From Streptosporangiaceae bacterium NEAU-GS5 (GTDB lineage Bacteria > Actinomycetota > Actinomycetes > Streptosporangiales > Streptosporangiaceae), in assembly GCA_017592665.1 (NCBI GenBank), contig JAGFNW010000010.1, positions 62,001-126,000 on the forward strand: a stretch of 64,000 bases of DNA, written 5' to 3'. Shown one piece after another: positions 1 to 8,905 of this stretch; the first letter of the stretch is position 1, and each line of letters begins with the position of its first letter. A model generated the notes under the pieces. It had not been told where the DNA came from. It was given only the letters and a program-made list of their open reading frames with translations, and ran no database searches. Position numbers and translations under genes: made by a program.

Positions 1-1
1 C

Positions 2-373
2 GAGCAGGCCGAGTCGCGCTCGGCCTTCGGCCGGCCGATCGGGGCCAACCAGGCCGTGGCGTTTCCGGTGGCCGACGCGGTGACCGAATATCGCGCCGGA
101 TTCCTGCTCGCCGAGGACGCGGCGCGGAGGCTCGACCAGGGCCGTGACGACGCGCCGACGGCGTGCTCGATGGCCAAGCTCTACGCTTCCGAGGCCTGCG
201 TTCGGCATGCGAACATGGCCGTCCAGGTTTTCGGCGGCGCCGGCTACATCCAGGGATACGTGCCCGAGCGGATCTACCGGGACGCCCGTATCACCACCAT
301 CTATGAGGGAACGAGCGAGATTCAGCGCCTGATCATCAGCCGCTGGCTCATCGACACACGAGGTGCTCATTGA
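2..373 (+). CDS. Acyl-CoA dehydrogenase, C-terminal part (5' end outside window)
   Basis: Only the last ~123 codons are present; the reading frame is open from the left edge. The visible part is the C-terminal helical domain of an acyl-CoA dehydrogenase, which oxidises acyl-CoA to 2-enoyl-CoA using FAD. It has the typical run HANMAVQVFGGAGYI followed by RIYRDARITTIYEGTSEIQ. The Glu in YEGT is at the position of the catalytic base of short-chain and isovaleryl-type enzymes (family knowledge). The stop overlaps the TTG start of the next oxidoreductase, so the two are probably co-transcribed. Substrate cannot be judged. Confidence 0.93.
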   Translation, partial: EQAESRSAFGRPIGANQAVAFPVADAVTEYRAGFLLAEDAARRLDQGRDDAPTACSMAKLYASEACVRHANMAVQVFGGAGYIQGYVPERIYRDARITTIYEGTSEIQRLIISRWLIDTRGAH

Positions 374-1368
374 GAGTCGCGATGATCGGCGCCGGGTTCG
401 CCTCCCGGCCGCACTTGCTCGCCCTGCACGACCTCGGCCACGAGGTCGTGTCCGTGGTGACCCGCCGCGAGGAGCGGGCGCGCAACGTCCAGGCGCTGTT
501 CCCCCGGGCCAAGCAGTGCTGGCCGGCCGCGCCGGCGCTCGACGAGGGCGTCGACTTCGCCATCGTGGCCTCTCCCACCAACACCCATCTCGAGGTCGTC
601 ACCGAGGCCGCGGCCCGGGGCGTCGACCTGATCTGCGAGAAACCTTTAGGCGCCAGCCTCGACCAGGCGGAGGCCCTGGTACGCATCGCCCGCGAAGCGG
701 GGATCGGGCTCGCCGTGTGCTTCCAGCACCGCGCCAAGCCGGGGGGCCGCGCCCTCTACCGGCTGGTGCGCGCCGGGCAGCTCGGCGAGATCACCGGCGG
801 CATGATCCACGTCCCGTGGTGGCGCGAGCAGTCGTATTACGACGACCCGGGCCGCGGCACGTTCGAGCGTGACGGCGGCGGCGCCCTCATCACCCAGGGC
901 GTCCACGCGGTCGACCTGGTCGTGTGGGTGCTCGGCCCGCCCCGGCGCGTGGTCGCCTGCGCCCGGCAGTCGCCCGTGCACAAGATGGAGGCCGAAGACG
1001 TGTTCGGCGGCCTCATGGACTACGGCGGCTTCGTGATCACGGTGCAGGCCTCGACCGCCGCCTATCCGGGCCGCGAGGAAGAGGTCTGGCTGACCGGGAC
1101 GAAGGGCACGGCCGTGCAGCACGGCGCCGCCCTCGACCTCTACCAGGACATCAGCATGGAGGTCGTGGCGTCCGGCACGAACGCGACCACGGCCACCGAC
1201 CCGACCGGGATGCCGGTCGAATGGCACCGCTCGCTCATCAAGGACGCGCTGGACTGCTTCGCGGCCGGGCGCGAGCCGCTGTCCGGCGGCGCGGCCGCGC
1301 TGCTCACCCAGCGGGTGGCCGCCGCCTTCTATCGCTCGGCCAGGAGCGACCGATGGGAGACGATCTGA
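370..1368 (+). CDS. Gfo/Idh/MocA family NAD(P)-dependent oxidoreductase
   Basis: The 332-aa protein starts with a Rossmann motif (MIGAGFASRPHL, residues ~5-16) and has the family's CEKPLG signature near residue 95, where the Lys contacts the nicotinamide side. A C-terminal alpha/beta domain runs from about residue 125. Members oxidise or reduce sugars, inositols or related polyols. The TTG start lies inside the stop region of the preceding acyl-CoA dehydrogenase, indicating translational coupling; an ATG four codons downstream is an alternative. Pairing with a dehydrogenase of acyl-CoA type is unusual, and the substrate is unknown. Confidence 0.9.
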   Translation: MRVAMIGAGFASRPHLLALHDLGHEVVSVVTRREERARNVQALFPRAKQCWPAAPALDEGVDFAIVASPTNTHLEVVTEAAARGVDLICEKPLGASLDQAEALVRIAREAGIGLAVCFQHRAKPGGRALYRLVRAGQLGEITGGMIHVPWWREQSYYDDPGRGTFERDGGGALITQGVHAVDLVVWVLGPPRRVVACARQSPVHKMEAEDVFGGLMDYGGFVITVQASTAAYPGREEEVWLTGTKGTAVQHGAALDLYQDISMEVVASGTNATTATDPTGMPVEWHRSLIKDALDCFAAGREPLSGGAAALLTQRVAAAFYRSARSDRWETI

Positions 1369-1455
1369 ATATCGCCGATCCGGGTGTGGTGAACCCGGCG
1401 GAGGCTTGATCCGTGTCAAGTACGTAAGCGCACCCTCACCTCATGAGGAGGCCTG

Positions 1456-2568
1456 ATGAGGATCAGGCGATTAGTGCTGTGCGCCGCGGCTCTTGCCACC
1501 GGCATCATCGGTGCAGTCCCCGCGCAAGCCACCATCGCATCCGCCACATCCGCAGCATCGGCCAAGAACCCCGCGTTCGAGGAGGTGGACCTGGTCTCCG
1601 ACCTCGACGGCCGAGCGGAGATCAAGGACGCCCATCTCATCAACCCCTGGGGCATGTCCATGGGCCCACGCCTGTGGGTGTCCGCCGCCGACGCGGACCT
1701 GTCCACCATCTACGGAGGCGGCGGAACCGCCGGCCCCGTCACCAAGCAGCCGCTCGAGGTCGTCGTCAAGGGCGGCCCCACCGGCCAGGTGTTCAACTCG
1801 ACGAAGAACTTCTCCCTCGGCAAGTCCGGACCGGCGCTGTTCATCTTCGCCACCGAGTCCGGCACCATCCAGGCCTGGAACGGCAAGAGCGGGACGCACG
1901 CCGTCGTCAAGGCGCGCGTGAGAGGCGCCCACTTCACGGGCCTCACCCTGCTGGGCGGCAGGTTCCTGCTCGCCGCCGACTTCGCCAGGGGCCGGATCGT
2001 GGTGTTCGACCGGCACTTCCACAAGGTCACCAGCTTCCTGTTCCGTGACTCGCACCTGCCGAGGGGCTACCACCCCTTCAACGTGGAAGTGCTCAGGGGC
2101 CACGTCTACGTCGCCTACGCGAAGGCCAACGACGAGGGCGAGGAGCAGCCCGGCGCCCACAAGGGCTTCGTGAGCAGGTTCTCCCTCAGCGGCCACTTCC
2201 AGGGCCGGGTCGTCAGCCGCGGCGCGCTCAACGCGCCGTGGGCCATGGTCGTCGCGCCGCGCAGCTTCGGCAGGCTGGCCGGCTCCCTGCTGGTCGGCAA
2301 CTTCGGCGACGGCTGGATCAACGCCTACACGTGGAACGGCCACTACCTCGGCGCGCTGCGTGACAAGGACGGCAAGGCGATCGCCATCCCGGGCCTGTGG
2401 GACCTCGAGCCCGGCACCAACACCAACGGCGGGGCGAACGCCCTGTGGTTCGCGGCCGGCATCGACGACGAGAAGCACGGCCTGGTCGGCCTGATCCGTC
2501 CGGCCGGCACCAAGGGCGGCGACATCCTGCAGCCTCCGCCCATGCCGTACGACCCCGGCCCCTACTGA
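1456..2568 (+). CDS. Secreted TIGR03118-like beta-propeller-type protein
   Basis: 370 aa. A signal peptide is visible (MRIRRLVLCAAALATGIIG then a small-residue cleavage region near AQA, about residue 25). The mature part opens with a DLVSDLDG..LINPWGMS motif that I recognise from the TIGR03118 family of secreted proteins of unknown function. Gly- and aromatic-rich repeats follow (GNFGDGWINAY near residue 280, GGANALWFAAG near 325), consistent with a beta-propeller. A good ribosome binding site (GAGGAGG) precedes the ATG. It appears monocistronic: a hairpin terminator follows directly. The function is not known. Confidence 0.85.
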   Translation: MRIRRLVLCAAALATGIIGAVPAQATIASATSAASAKNPAFEEVDLVSDLDGRAEIKDAHLINPWGMSMGPRLWVSAADADLSTIYGGGGTAGPVTKQPLEVVVKGGPTGQVFNSTKNFSLGKSGPALFIFATESGTIQAWNGKSGTHAVVKARVRGAHFTGLTLLGGRFLLAADFARGRIVVFDRHFHKVTSFLFRDSHLPRGYHPFNVEVLRGHVYVAYAKANDEGEEQPGAHKGFVSRFSLSGHFQGRVVSRGALNAPWAMVVAPRSFGRLAGSLLVGNFGDGWINAYTWNGHYLGALRDKDGKAIAIPGLWDLEPGTNTNGGANALWFAAGIDDEKHGLVGLIRPAGTKGGDILQPPPMPYDPGPY

Positions 2569-2582
2569 TAACCCATATATTG

Positions 2583-2604
2583 ACCGGCCGTGGCGGCGGC
2601 CGGT
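2583..2604 (+). terminator. Hairpin terminator after the TIGR03118-like gene
   Basis: ACCGGCCG and CGGCCGGT form a perfect 8-bp stem around a 6-nt loop, 15 nt after the stop codon. It is followed by a C-run rather than a U-run, as is common for actinobacterial terminators. Confidence 0.6.
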
Positions 2605-2651
2605 CCCCCCAATGACCGGTCTCCCGATGAAACGTTCGCCTCGAGCCGGAC

Positions 2652-3236
2652 ATGTACGGAAACGTGGGACACCCTCTCGAGCACCGGGATGAGCGCCCGG
2701 ACGAGCGTTTCGCGCGGCTCTACGAGACGCACTACCCGCTCCTGCTCGCCTACGTCTGGCGGCGCACCGACTCGCCCGACGACGCGGCCGACGCTCTCGC
2801 CGAGACCTTCGTCACCGCGTGGCGCAAAATCGACGACGTCCCACCAGGCGAGCAGGCCCGGCTCTGGCTGTACGGCGTGGCCCGCCGGGTCCTTGCCAAC
2901 CATCGCCGCGGCGCGGCGCGAAGGACCGAACTGGCCGCACGCCTCCGCGCCGAGCTGACCGTCTGGTCCGAGGAAGAGCCGGCCGACGACGAGTTCGACG
3001 CCGTACGCGAGGCGTTCGCGCGGCTGCGCCCCGGCGACCGGGAGCTGCTGTCCCTCATCGGCTGGGAGAACCTCGGCACCGACGAGATATCCGTGGTTTT
3101 CGGCTGCTCCCGCGCCCAGGTCCGATTACGCCTCCATCGGGCGCGCAAACGCCTGGCCCGCGAACTCGACCTCGCCGGAGTCGACGTGTCCCGCTACGGC
3201 GCCCGCGCCGCGACCCTGCTGCGAGGTGAGCAATGA
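2652..3236 (+). CDS. ECF-type RNA polymerase sigma factor
   Basis: 194 aa, the normal ECF length. Sigma region 2 spans residues ~20-85 (RLYETHYPLLLAYVWRR then DALAETFVTAWR) and region 4 spans ~120-175 (RPGDRELLSLIGWENLGT then the helix-turn-helix EISVVFGCSRAQVRLRLHRARK). It would redirect core RNA polymerase to a small regulon. The ATG lacks a clear Shine-Dalgarno sequence. It heads a compact series: the stop overlaps the ATG of the next gene by 4 bp (ATGA), then a GT-C glycosyltransferase and a membrane protein follow without real gaps. Confidence 0.92.
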   Translation: MYGNVGHPLEHRDERPDERFARLYETHYPLLLAYVWRRTDSPDDAADALAETFVTAWRKIDDVPPGEQARLWLYGVARRVLANHRRGAARRTELAARLRAELTVWSEEEPADDEFDAVREAFARLRPGDRELLSLIGWENLGTDEISVVFGCSRAQVRLRLHRARKRLARELDLAGVDVSRYGARAATLLRGEQ

Positions 3237-4018
3237 GCCTCGACGAGCTCGTACGCGCGATAGCGCCTGACTCCGGACCCGGGATGACGCCGGGGGCCGA
3301 CGAGCTGATGCGCGAGATCACCGCGCTCCCCCGTACCGCGCCGCGCCGGACCCGGCGGCGGACCTGGGCGGCGCTCGCGGCCGCGCTCGCGGCCCTGGTG
3401 ACCTGGATGCTGCCGCTGACCGGACCGGCCGCGGCGGCCCTCGACATCGAACGCGACGGCGACTTCTACGTCGTCACCGTGCGGAACCTGTTCGCCGAGC
3501 CCCAGGTGTACATGCGGCAGCTGCGGGCCATCGGGCTCCACGTGCAGCTGGAGGTCGCGCCCGCGTCCCCGCGGCGGGTCGGCACGATCCTGCAGGTGGA
3601 TCGGGAGACCCACAACGTCATCACCGCGGTCCAGGAGCCCGGCGCCTGCGCCCGGGACCTGCTGATCAAATGCGCGATCGCCGTGCGCATCCCCGTGACG
3701 TACGCGGGGAGGACGATGCTCATCCTCGGCCGGGCCGCGCGGCCCGGCGAGAGCTACCTCTTCCCGGGCGCGGTCGTAGGACCGGGCGAGCTGCTGGGGT
3801 GCACCCCCATCCGAGGTGAGACCGTGCGGACCGTCCGCGCGCTCGTCGAAGGGCGCGGGGCGCAGGTGAGCCGAGTGATCAACATCAGGGCGCGCGGGGC
3901 GGCCGTGCCGGACGACTGGTACGTGGACTCGGCCATCCTGGTCGCCGACCACAAGGTGCTCGTGGGGGCGGTCCCCGAGCCGCTGCCCAAAGGTTCCGAC
4001 TTCCCCAACGGCTGCTAG
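3233..4018 (+). CDS. Membrane-anchored protein coupled to the ECF sigma factor (possible anti-sigma)
   Basis: 261 aa, no family recognised with certainty. A ~45-residue basic cytoplasmic N-terminus (ends RTAPRRTRRRTW) is followed by one membrane helix (AALAAALAALVTWMLPL, residues ~47-63). About 195 extracytoplasmic residues with four Cys come next. This layout and the ATGA overlap with the sigma gene fit an anti-sigma or sensor role, but I see no zinc-binding HxxxCxxC anti-sigma motif. Role is inferred from position only. Confidence 0.7.
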   Translation: MSLDELVRAIAPDSGPGMTPGADELMREITALPRTAPRRTRRRTWAALAAALAALVTWMLPLTGPAAAALDIERDGDFYVVTVRNLFAEPQVYMRQLRAIGLHVQLEVAPASPRRVGTILQVDRETHNVITAVQEPGACARDLLIKCAIAVRIPVTYAGRTMLILGRAARPGESYLFPGAVVGPGELLGCTPIRGETVRTVRALVEGRGAQVSRVINIRARGAAVPDDWYVDSAILVADHKVLVGAVPEPLPKGSDFPNGC

Positions 4019-4026
4019 GTCGGATC

Positions 4027-5439
4027 ATGAGGGTTCCCTTCGCGCTGTCACGCGCCTTTCTCGTCTTACTCGCCGTGTCCACACTGTTGCGTGCGGTCAC
4101 GATGCTCGCCTACCGGCCCCCGCAGCTGTACTGGTATGACTCGTTCGACTACCTGAACACGGCCGTCACGATGCGGCCCGGCTCCGGATTCCACCCCGGC
4201 GGATACCCGCTGCTGCTCTGGCTGCTGCGGCCCTTCCACAGCGTGACGGTGGTCGCGGTCGTGCAGCACGCGCTGGGGCTGGCCACGGGCGTGCTGATCT
4301 ACGCGGTCGTGGTACGGCGCGGCCGGCCCCGCTGGGCTGGCACGCTGGCGGCGGCGCCCGTCCTGCTCGACGCCTCGTTCCTGCGGCTGGAGCACGCGAT
4401 CTTGTCGGACACGCTGTTCATCGCGCTCGTCGTCGCGGGGGTGGCGGCGGCCCTGTGGCACGAGCGGCCGACGGTGTGGGACGCGGCGCTGCTGGGGGCG
4501 GCGCTGGCGGGGGCCGGACTGACCCGGACGGTGGCGTTGCCGCTGCTCGCGTTGGCGCTCGTGTGGCTGGCGGGGCGGCGGGTGGGCGGGCGGGCTCTGC
4601 TGGCGTTCGGGCTGGCGGCGGTGGTGCCGCTCGTCGCGTACGCGTCCTGGGCCGGGGCGTCCACCGGTTCGGACGGGGTGGCCCTGTGGGCCAGGACCAT
4701 GACCTTCGCGGACTGCTCCATCATCCGGCCGCCCGCCGCCGAGGCCCGGCTGTGCCCCAACGGGACCTGGCAGGACGCCGCGTCCGAATACGTCTGGGAC
4801 CCGCGGTCGCCGATCAACCGGCTGCCCGGGGGGCAGAAGGCCGGCAACGGCCTGGCCCGGTCGTTCGCGCTCCACGCCATCGCCGCCCAGCCCTTCGACT
4901 ACCTGCGCGCCGTCGTCGCGGACACGGCGCTGACCTTCGCGTGGACGCCCGTGCCGCATCCCCGCCGGGTCAACCCCGCCTTCGGCTTCGCCCGCGGCGC
5001 GTGGCCGCTCCCCAGCCATCCGCTCATCGACCGGGCCCGCGAGGCCTACGACCCGGCCATCCGCGGCCCGGCCTCGGTGGATCCGTACGCCGGTTTCCTG
5101 ATCGCCTACCAATATCCGGCCTACCTGCGCGGCCCCTTCATCGCCGCCATCCTGCTCCTCGGCGGGATCGGCGCCGTCCGCCGCCGCGGCGCGGCGCTCC
5201 CCTGGCTCGCCGCCACGGCCCTGCTCGTCGTCCCGGTGGCCGTCCTCGACTTCGACCACCGCTACGTCCTTCCCGTCATCCCCCTCGCCTGCCTGGCCGC
5301 CGCCATGGCCGTCAATCGCTCCGAGAAGCCCTTTGGTGAAACAATGCGATCGGCATCCCGCTTCAACCTGCGCAAGCGGAAGTCGAGGTCCCATGGGCTG
5401 GTTGCTGTGCCTTATTGGAATAGCCGGCGTCTTCTATGA
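4027..5439 (+). CDS. GT-C fold membrane glycosyltransferase (GT39/ArnT-like)
   Basis: 470 aa with roughly ten hydrophobic segments. After the first segment comes an aromatic/acidic loop (YWYDSFDYLNTA, residues ~37-48) then GFHPGGYPLLLWLL. Acidic residues after helix 1 and a second lumenal HAILSDTLF motif are typical of GT-C enzymes that transfer sugars from polyprenyl-phosphate donors. It starts 8 nt after the preceding gene. The C-terminus is highly basic and overlaps the start of the next gene by 47 nt. It probably glycosylates a protein, lipid or wall polymer outside the membrane; the acceptor is unknown. Confidence 0.75.
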   Translation: MRVPFALSRAFLVLLAVSTLLRAVTMLAYRPPQLYWYDSFDYLNTAVTMRPGSGFHPGGYPLLLWLLRPFHSVTVVAVVQHALGLATGVLIYAVVVRRGRPRWAGTLAAAPVLLDASFLRLEHAILSDTLFIALVVAGVAAALWHERPTVWDAALLGAALAGAGLTRTVALPLLALALVWLAGRRVGGRALLAFGLAAVVPLVAYASWAGASTGSDGVALWARTMTFADCSIIRPPAAEARLCPNGTWQDAASEYVWDPRSPINRLPGGQKAGNGLARSFALHAIAAQPFDYLRAVVADTALTFAWTPVPHPRRVNPAFGFARGAWPLPSHPLIDRAREAYDPAIRGPASVDPYAGFLIAYQYPAYLRGPFIAAILLLGGIGAVRRRGAALPWLAATALLVVPVAVLDFDHRYVLPVIPLACLAAAMAVNRSEKPFGETMRSASRFNLRKRKSRSHGLVAVPYWNSRRLL

Positions 5440-7336
5440 GGGCGATCCTTCCAATTTCGGCGCAGTCGCCGGGCAGTCGTGGCAGGTCCTGCTGTTCGCG
5501 GCGGGCCTGACAATTCTGCTGCTCCAACGGAGCGACCTCGCCTATGGGGCCGGATTGGCCGTCGGCGGCGGATATCTCTACTACACGATCGCGACCTCGT
5601 CCGGATCGAGTTGGTGGACGCTGCATGGCGGCGCGATCGCCATCGCCATGGTCATATGCGGAATCGCGCTGTCGTCGGACCGGCTCGTGATCAACGATGC
5701 CGCCGTCAACGTCATTACCTTCCTGGCCGCCGCGATCTGGGCCGCGCTGTGGGCGACCCGATACAGCGCATTGGCGGACGACGGCGTGCGTGAATTGGTC
5801 GCCCGCTATCAGGAATACCTGCCGCAGGCGCGGGAGTACGCCGCGGGCGCGGCGTCGGTCCTGCTGACCGTGTGGGTTCTGAAGACCGTGCGCAGCGACG
5901 ACCCCGTGGTGCGCGGGCGGTTGCTGACCGCTGTGGGCCTGACCTTGGTGGTCACCGAATGGACCCTCTCGTGGTCCCTGCCGTCCTGGCGGTCCGCCGT
6001 GCTGATCATCGGTGCGATGCTGGCGATCTCGGGGCTCGTGGTCGACATCGCCGCCGGTTTCCGGCAGGAGAGATACATGCCCGCGGCGGGCGTCGCCGTG
6101 CTGCTCGGCATCGGCGGGCGGGTGGCGCTCGGCGCCTGGCAGGACCGCCTCCACCTCACGAGCCCGCACCTGAAAGCGGCCGACCTCTTCATGCTCGGGA
6201 TGGTGGCGGTCGCGCTCACCGCGGTGACGGCACATGTCGTTTCCGAGCAGGCCAAGGCCTCCCCCGAATTCGCCGACGCGCGTTCTCTGTTCGTGGACTC
6301 GGCCATCGTTTCGTGGGCCGCCGTCGCCATGGTCGTGCTGGGGCTGGCCGCCATCGGCAAGTTCCAGCTCCCCTCCGAGGTCAGCGGCGCGCTGACGCTG
6401 CTGGCGGTCGTCGCCTGCCTGCTTTTCTTCCTCTCGGCGTGGTCGGTCATCCTGCTCATCGCCGACACGTCGTTCAGGCAGGCGATGGACGGGTGGCCGA
6501 ACATCACCGCGCTCTGGTACGACGCGGTGGTCAGAGGGCCACGCGACGTCGGCGACGGGCCGTTCTTGACCCTCGCCGGGATCGCGCTCTTCGCCGCGCT
6601 GAGCATCCTGCTGGAGCCGGACGCGTTTCCCGAGCTCCGCCTGGCGGGCGCGATCCTCATCGTCACGGGGCTGACCCGCATCTCGGCCACCGTGATGCGA
6701 CGGATCCACGATGCGAGCGAGGAGTCGCCCGAGAGTCACGTCTCCCCACTTCGGCACGACGACCTGGCCGTGCAGACCTATCTGATCCCGAAGGCGGTGG
6801 CGGCCGGTGGGACGGCGGCCACGCTCATGTTCCTCGTGACCTCCGGCATCTGGCTGCCGCTTCGATTCGTCTTCGCGCTGCTCGCGTCGGCCGGGTTCGC
6901 GATCTTCTCCGCCCCCATCCTGTACGCCCTGGCCGTACCGGCGCTTCGCCGCCTGAACATCACCTGGGAGGACCTGGTCGACTGGCTGAGAAACCGGGTC
7001 GAAGGCCGCGACATCATCGAGGCGCTCCAAAGGACCGGCGACGCGGCGGAAACGGCACGCGTCTACGCCGTGGGCGCGGCGGCAGGCCTGATCCTCGGTG
7101 TCACATCGATCGTGTTCGCCGCGGGATTCGAGCTCTACCTGCTTTTGGAGATCCTCCTCGTCCTGCTCGCCGTTTCCGCGGTGGCGACGACCGTGACGTG
7201 TGGGCTGCTCATGATCGAGACCGTCAACTCCGCGGAACGCAGCGACTTTCTGGCCCGGACCCGAGGATTGGCCACCAACAAGCGGCCGACGTTCCGGCTG
7301 CTCCCCGAACCGGAGGAGGTCGGCGCCGGATCATGA
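5393..7336 (+). CDS. Unrecognised polytopic membrane protein
   Basis: 647 aa from the ATG at 5393, preceded by GAGG; a start 60 nt further upstream (5333) is also open. I do not recognise a family. It has about fourteen or more hydrophobic helices, interrupted by a soluble acidic/basic loop near residue 445 (RRIHDASEESPESHV). A charged cytoplasmic-type segment near 540 (WEDLVDWLRNRVEGRDII) precedes the last helices. The start lies within the glycosyltransferase tail, so the two are co-translated. Its stop overlaps by 6 bp (TCATGA) with the stop of the convergent caspase gene. Confidence 0.8.
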   Translation: MGWLLCLIGIAGVFYEGDPSNFGAVAGQSWQVLLFAAGLTILLLQRSDLAYGAGLAVGGGYLYYTIATSSGSSWWTLHGGAIAIAMVICGIALSSDRLVINDAAVNVITFLAAAIWAALWATRYSALADDGVRELVARYQEYLPQAREYAAGAASVLLTVWVLKTVRSDDPVVRGRLLTAVGLTLVVTEWTLSWSLPSWRSAVLIIGAMLAISGLVVDIAAGFRQERYMPAAGVAVLLGIGGRVALGAWQDRLHLTSPHLKAADLFMLGMVAVALTAVTAHVVSEQAKASPEFADARSLFVDSAIVSWAAVAMVVLGLAAIGKFQLPSEVSGALTLLAVVACLLFFLSAWSVILLIADTSFRQAMDGWPNITALWYDAVVRGPRDVGDGPFLTLAGIALFAALSILLEPDAFPELRLAGAILIVTGLTRISATVMRRIHDASEESPESHVSPLRHDDLAVQTYLIPKAVAAGGTAATLMFLVTSGIWLPLRFVFALLASAGFAIFSAPILYALAVPALRRLNITWEDLVDWLRNRVEGRDIIEALQRTGDAAETARVYAVGAAAGLILGVTSIVFAAGFELYLLLEILLVLLAVSAVATTVTCGLLMIETVNSAERSDFLARTRGLATNKRPTFRLLPEPEEVGAGS

Positions 7337-8713
7337 GGTGAGGCGTCCGCGCGCGGCCAGCTTCTCCATGGCGTCGCCGAGGGCGTCCTGCTCGGGCTCG
7401 GTGAGGCTGCGGTCGCGGGCCAGGCCGCGGATCAGCGACGTGGCCAGGTCGGCGTCATCCAGTTCTCCGGCCAATTCCCGCGCCGCGGCGATGCAGGCGT
7501 TGACGTCGAGTCGCATGGCCCGCAGCAGGCGCGCCATGTGGATGCCCCACAGGTCCTCATCCGAGAGCGGGTCCTGGAGGCGGCCGATGAACCGGGGCGG
7601 CGCCGTCCAGTTCTCCCGCTTCAGCTGCCGAAACCACGCCGACGTGTTGTGCGGAAGGGTCAGCACCTCGCTCGCCGCGCGCACGGCCCGCTCGGAGGCG
7701 TGCTCGGTCATCGGTTTCAACGCGTCCACCGCGGCGCGCAGGTCTCCCAGTCTGGCCAGCTGGACGATCGCGTTCACGCGGAAGAGCACCGGCAGCGAGA
7801 CGTTCGCGGCGATCACCGACAACGCCGTGCGGAAGTCCGCGTCCCTCTCCGCCCGCCCGGCGATGCTCTCGAGCGCGACGATCCGGCCGGCGGGCGCGTT
7901 CTCCCTGTCGGCCACCTGCGAGTAGAGGGCCATGTACGGCGGGCCGTCGTCGCCGCGCGTGGCGGTCCGGGCGTCGTAGGCCCGATTGCGCACCAAGGCG
8001 ATGTCGCTGGCCGAGCCGTCGTGGACCCGCTTGGGAGCCGGGTTGTGACCGGCTCGGAGCTTCCAATCCAAGGCCTTGTACAGGTCGTTCAGGGAGATCA
8101 GCTCGGGGCCGTCGACGACGCCGTTCTCGAGAACGTCGATCATCGTCCCGGTGAACGTGGTGTGCGGCCTGCCGGGTGGCGCGTTCGACGGCTGATTGGC
8201 CGCCGACGACGTGAGGATGAACGCGCCCTCGATCGCGGCCGCCTCGATGATGGCGTCGCTCGAGTCGCCCTCGAGAATCGAAGGAATGGCGCTACCAGAA
8301 AAACAGCAGTCGAGGATCAGCACGCGCACCTGGGCCGGGCTGTCCATCATCGCTTTCCTGAGCTCGCTGATGCGTAACCCGGAGTATTCCAGCTCTTCCC
8401 AGGAAGTGTCGGAGAGGGTGAGCATCAGTTCGCCGTCGGTGACGCGGGTCGCGTGCCCGCAGTAATAAACGAGGAACGTGTCCGTGACATCCCTGCCGAT
8501 GCGCGCCACACTCGCCGCCGGCCGGTCGGCGAAACCGGGGGTTTGGATGACGCAACGATCCGCGGCGAAACCACCGTTACTCGGATCGGTAAGAACTCTT
8601 TCCAGATCGCGCAGATTGCGCTCGACGGCGGGAATCGCGCTCAGCGCGGTGTCGTCGTACTTCCCGACGCCCAGGAGCACGGCCTGAGACGTCGCCCGCT
8701 GCGGAAGCCTCAT
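7331..8713 (-). CDS. Caspase-family (clan CD, C14-like) cysteine protease
   Basis: 460 aa. The N-terminal ~240 residues are a p20-type caspase domain. It opens with AVLLGVGKYDD and carries the catalytic His in YYCGH (residue ~87) and the catalytic Cys in ILDCCFSG (~137). The DCCFSG pattern is standard for bacterial caspase-like proteins, so the dyad looks intact. The C-terminal ~200 residues are helical, rich in Ala/Arg/Leu, and match no domain I know; they may be an effector or sensor part. No signal peptide or membrane helix, so cytoplasmic. Bacterial members cleave after Arg/Lys or Asp and often act in regulated death or defence (family knowledge). ATG with AAGGTG upstream. Confidence 0.88.
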   Translation of the reverse strand: MRLPQRATSQAVLLGVGKYDDTALSAIPAVERNLRDLERVLTDPSNGGFAADRCVIQTPGFADRPAASVARIGRDVTDTFLVYYCGHATRVTDGELMLTLSDTSWEELEYSGLRISELRKAMMDSPAQVRVLILDCCFSGSAIPSILEGDSSDAIIEAAAIEGAFILTSSAANQPSNAPPGRPHTTFTGTMIDVLENGVVDGPELISLNDLYKALDWKLRAGHNPAPKRVHDGSASDIALVRNRAYDARTATRGDDGPPYMALYSQVADRENAPAGRIVALESIAGRAERDADFRTALSVIAANVSLPVLFRVNAIVQLARLGDLRAAVDALKPMTEHASERAVRAASEVLTLPHNTSAWFRQLKRENWTAPPRFIGRLQDPLSDEDLWGIHMARLLRAMRLDVNACIAAARELAGELDDADLATSLIRGLARDRSLTEPEQDALGDAMEKLAARGRLTS

Positions 8714-8817
8714 CTGGACACCTTAAAGGTATTGCTGCGCGCGCCGCCTTGATGCCACGATTTGCGGCGGGTTGCGCGGCGCGCGCGCCGGCGCGGCCCT
8801 CGACGACGTTCCGACGC

Positions 8818-8850
8818 GACGCCCCCGGCCGGCGGCAGGCCGGGGGCGTC
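8818..8850. terminator. Strong hairpin in a divergent intergenic region
   Basis: GACGCCCCCGGCC and GGCCGGGGGCGTC form a perfect 13-bp stem with a 7-nt loop, followed on the plus strand by ATTTCCCC. It looks like an intrinsic terminator, but the flanking genes point away from it, so it ends no visible gene. The rest of 8714-8905 shows only GC-rich low-complexity sequence. Confidence 0.55.
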
Positions 8851-8905
8851 ATTTCCCCCCAGCGAGGCCGCGGCGGGACGACACATCTGATCTAGGATTT
8901 CAGGA

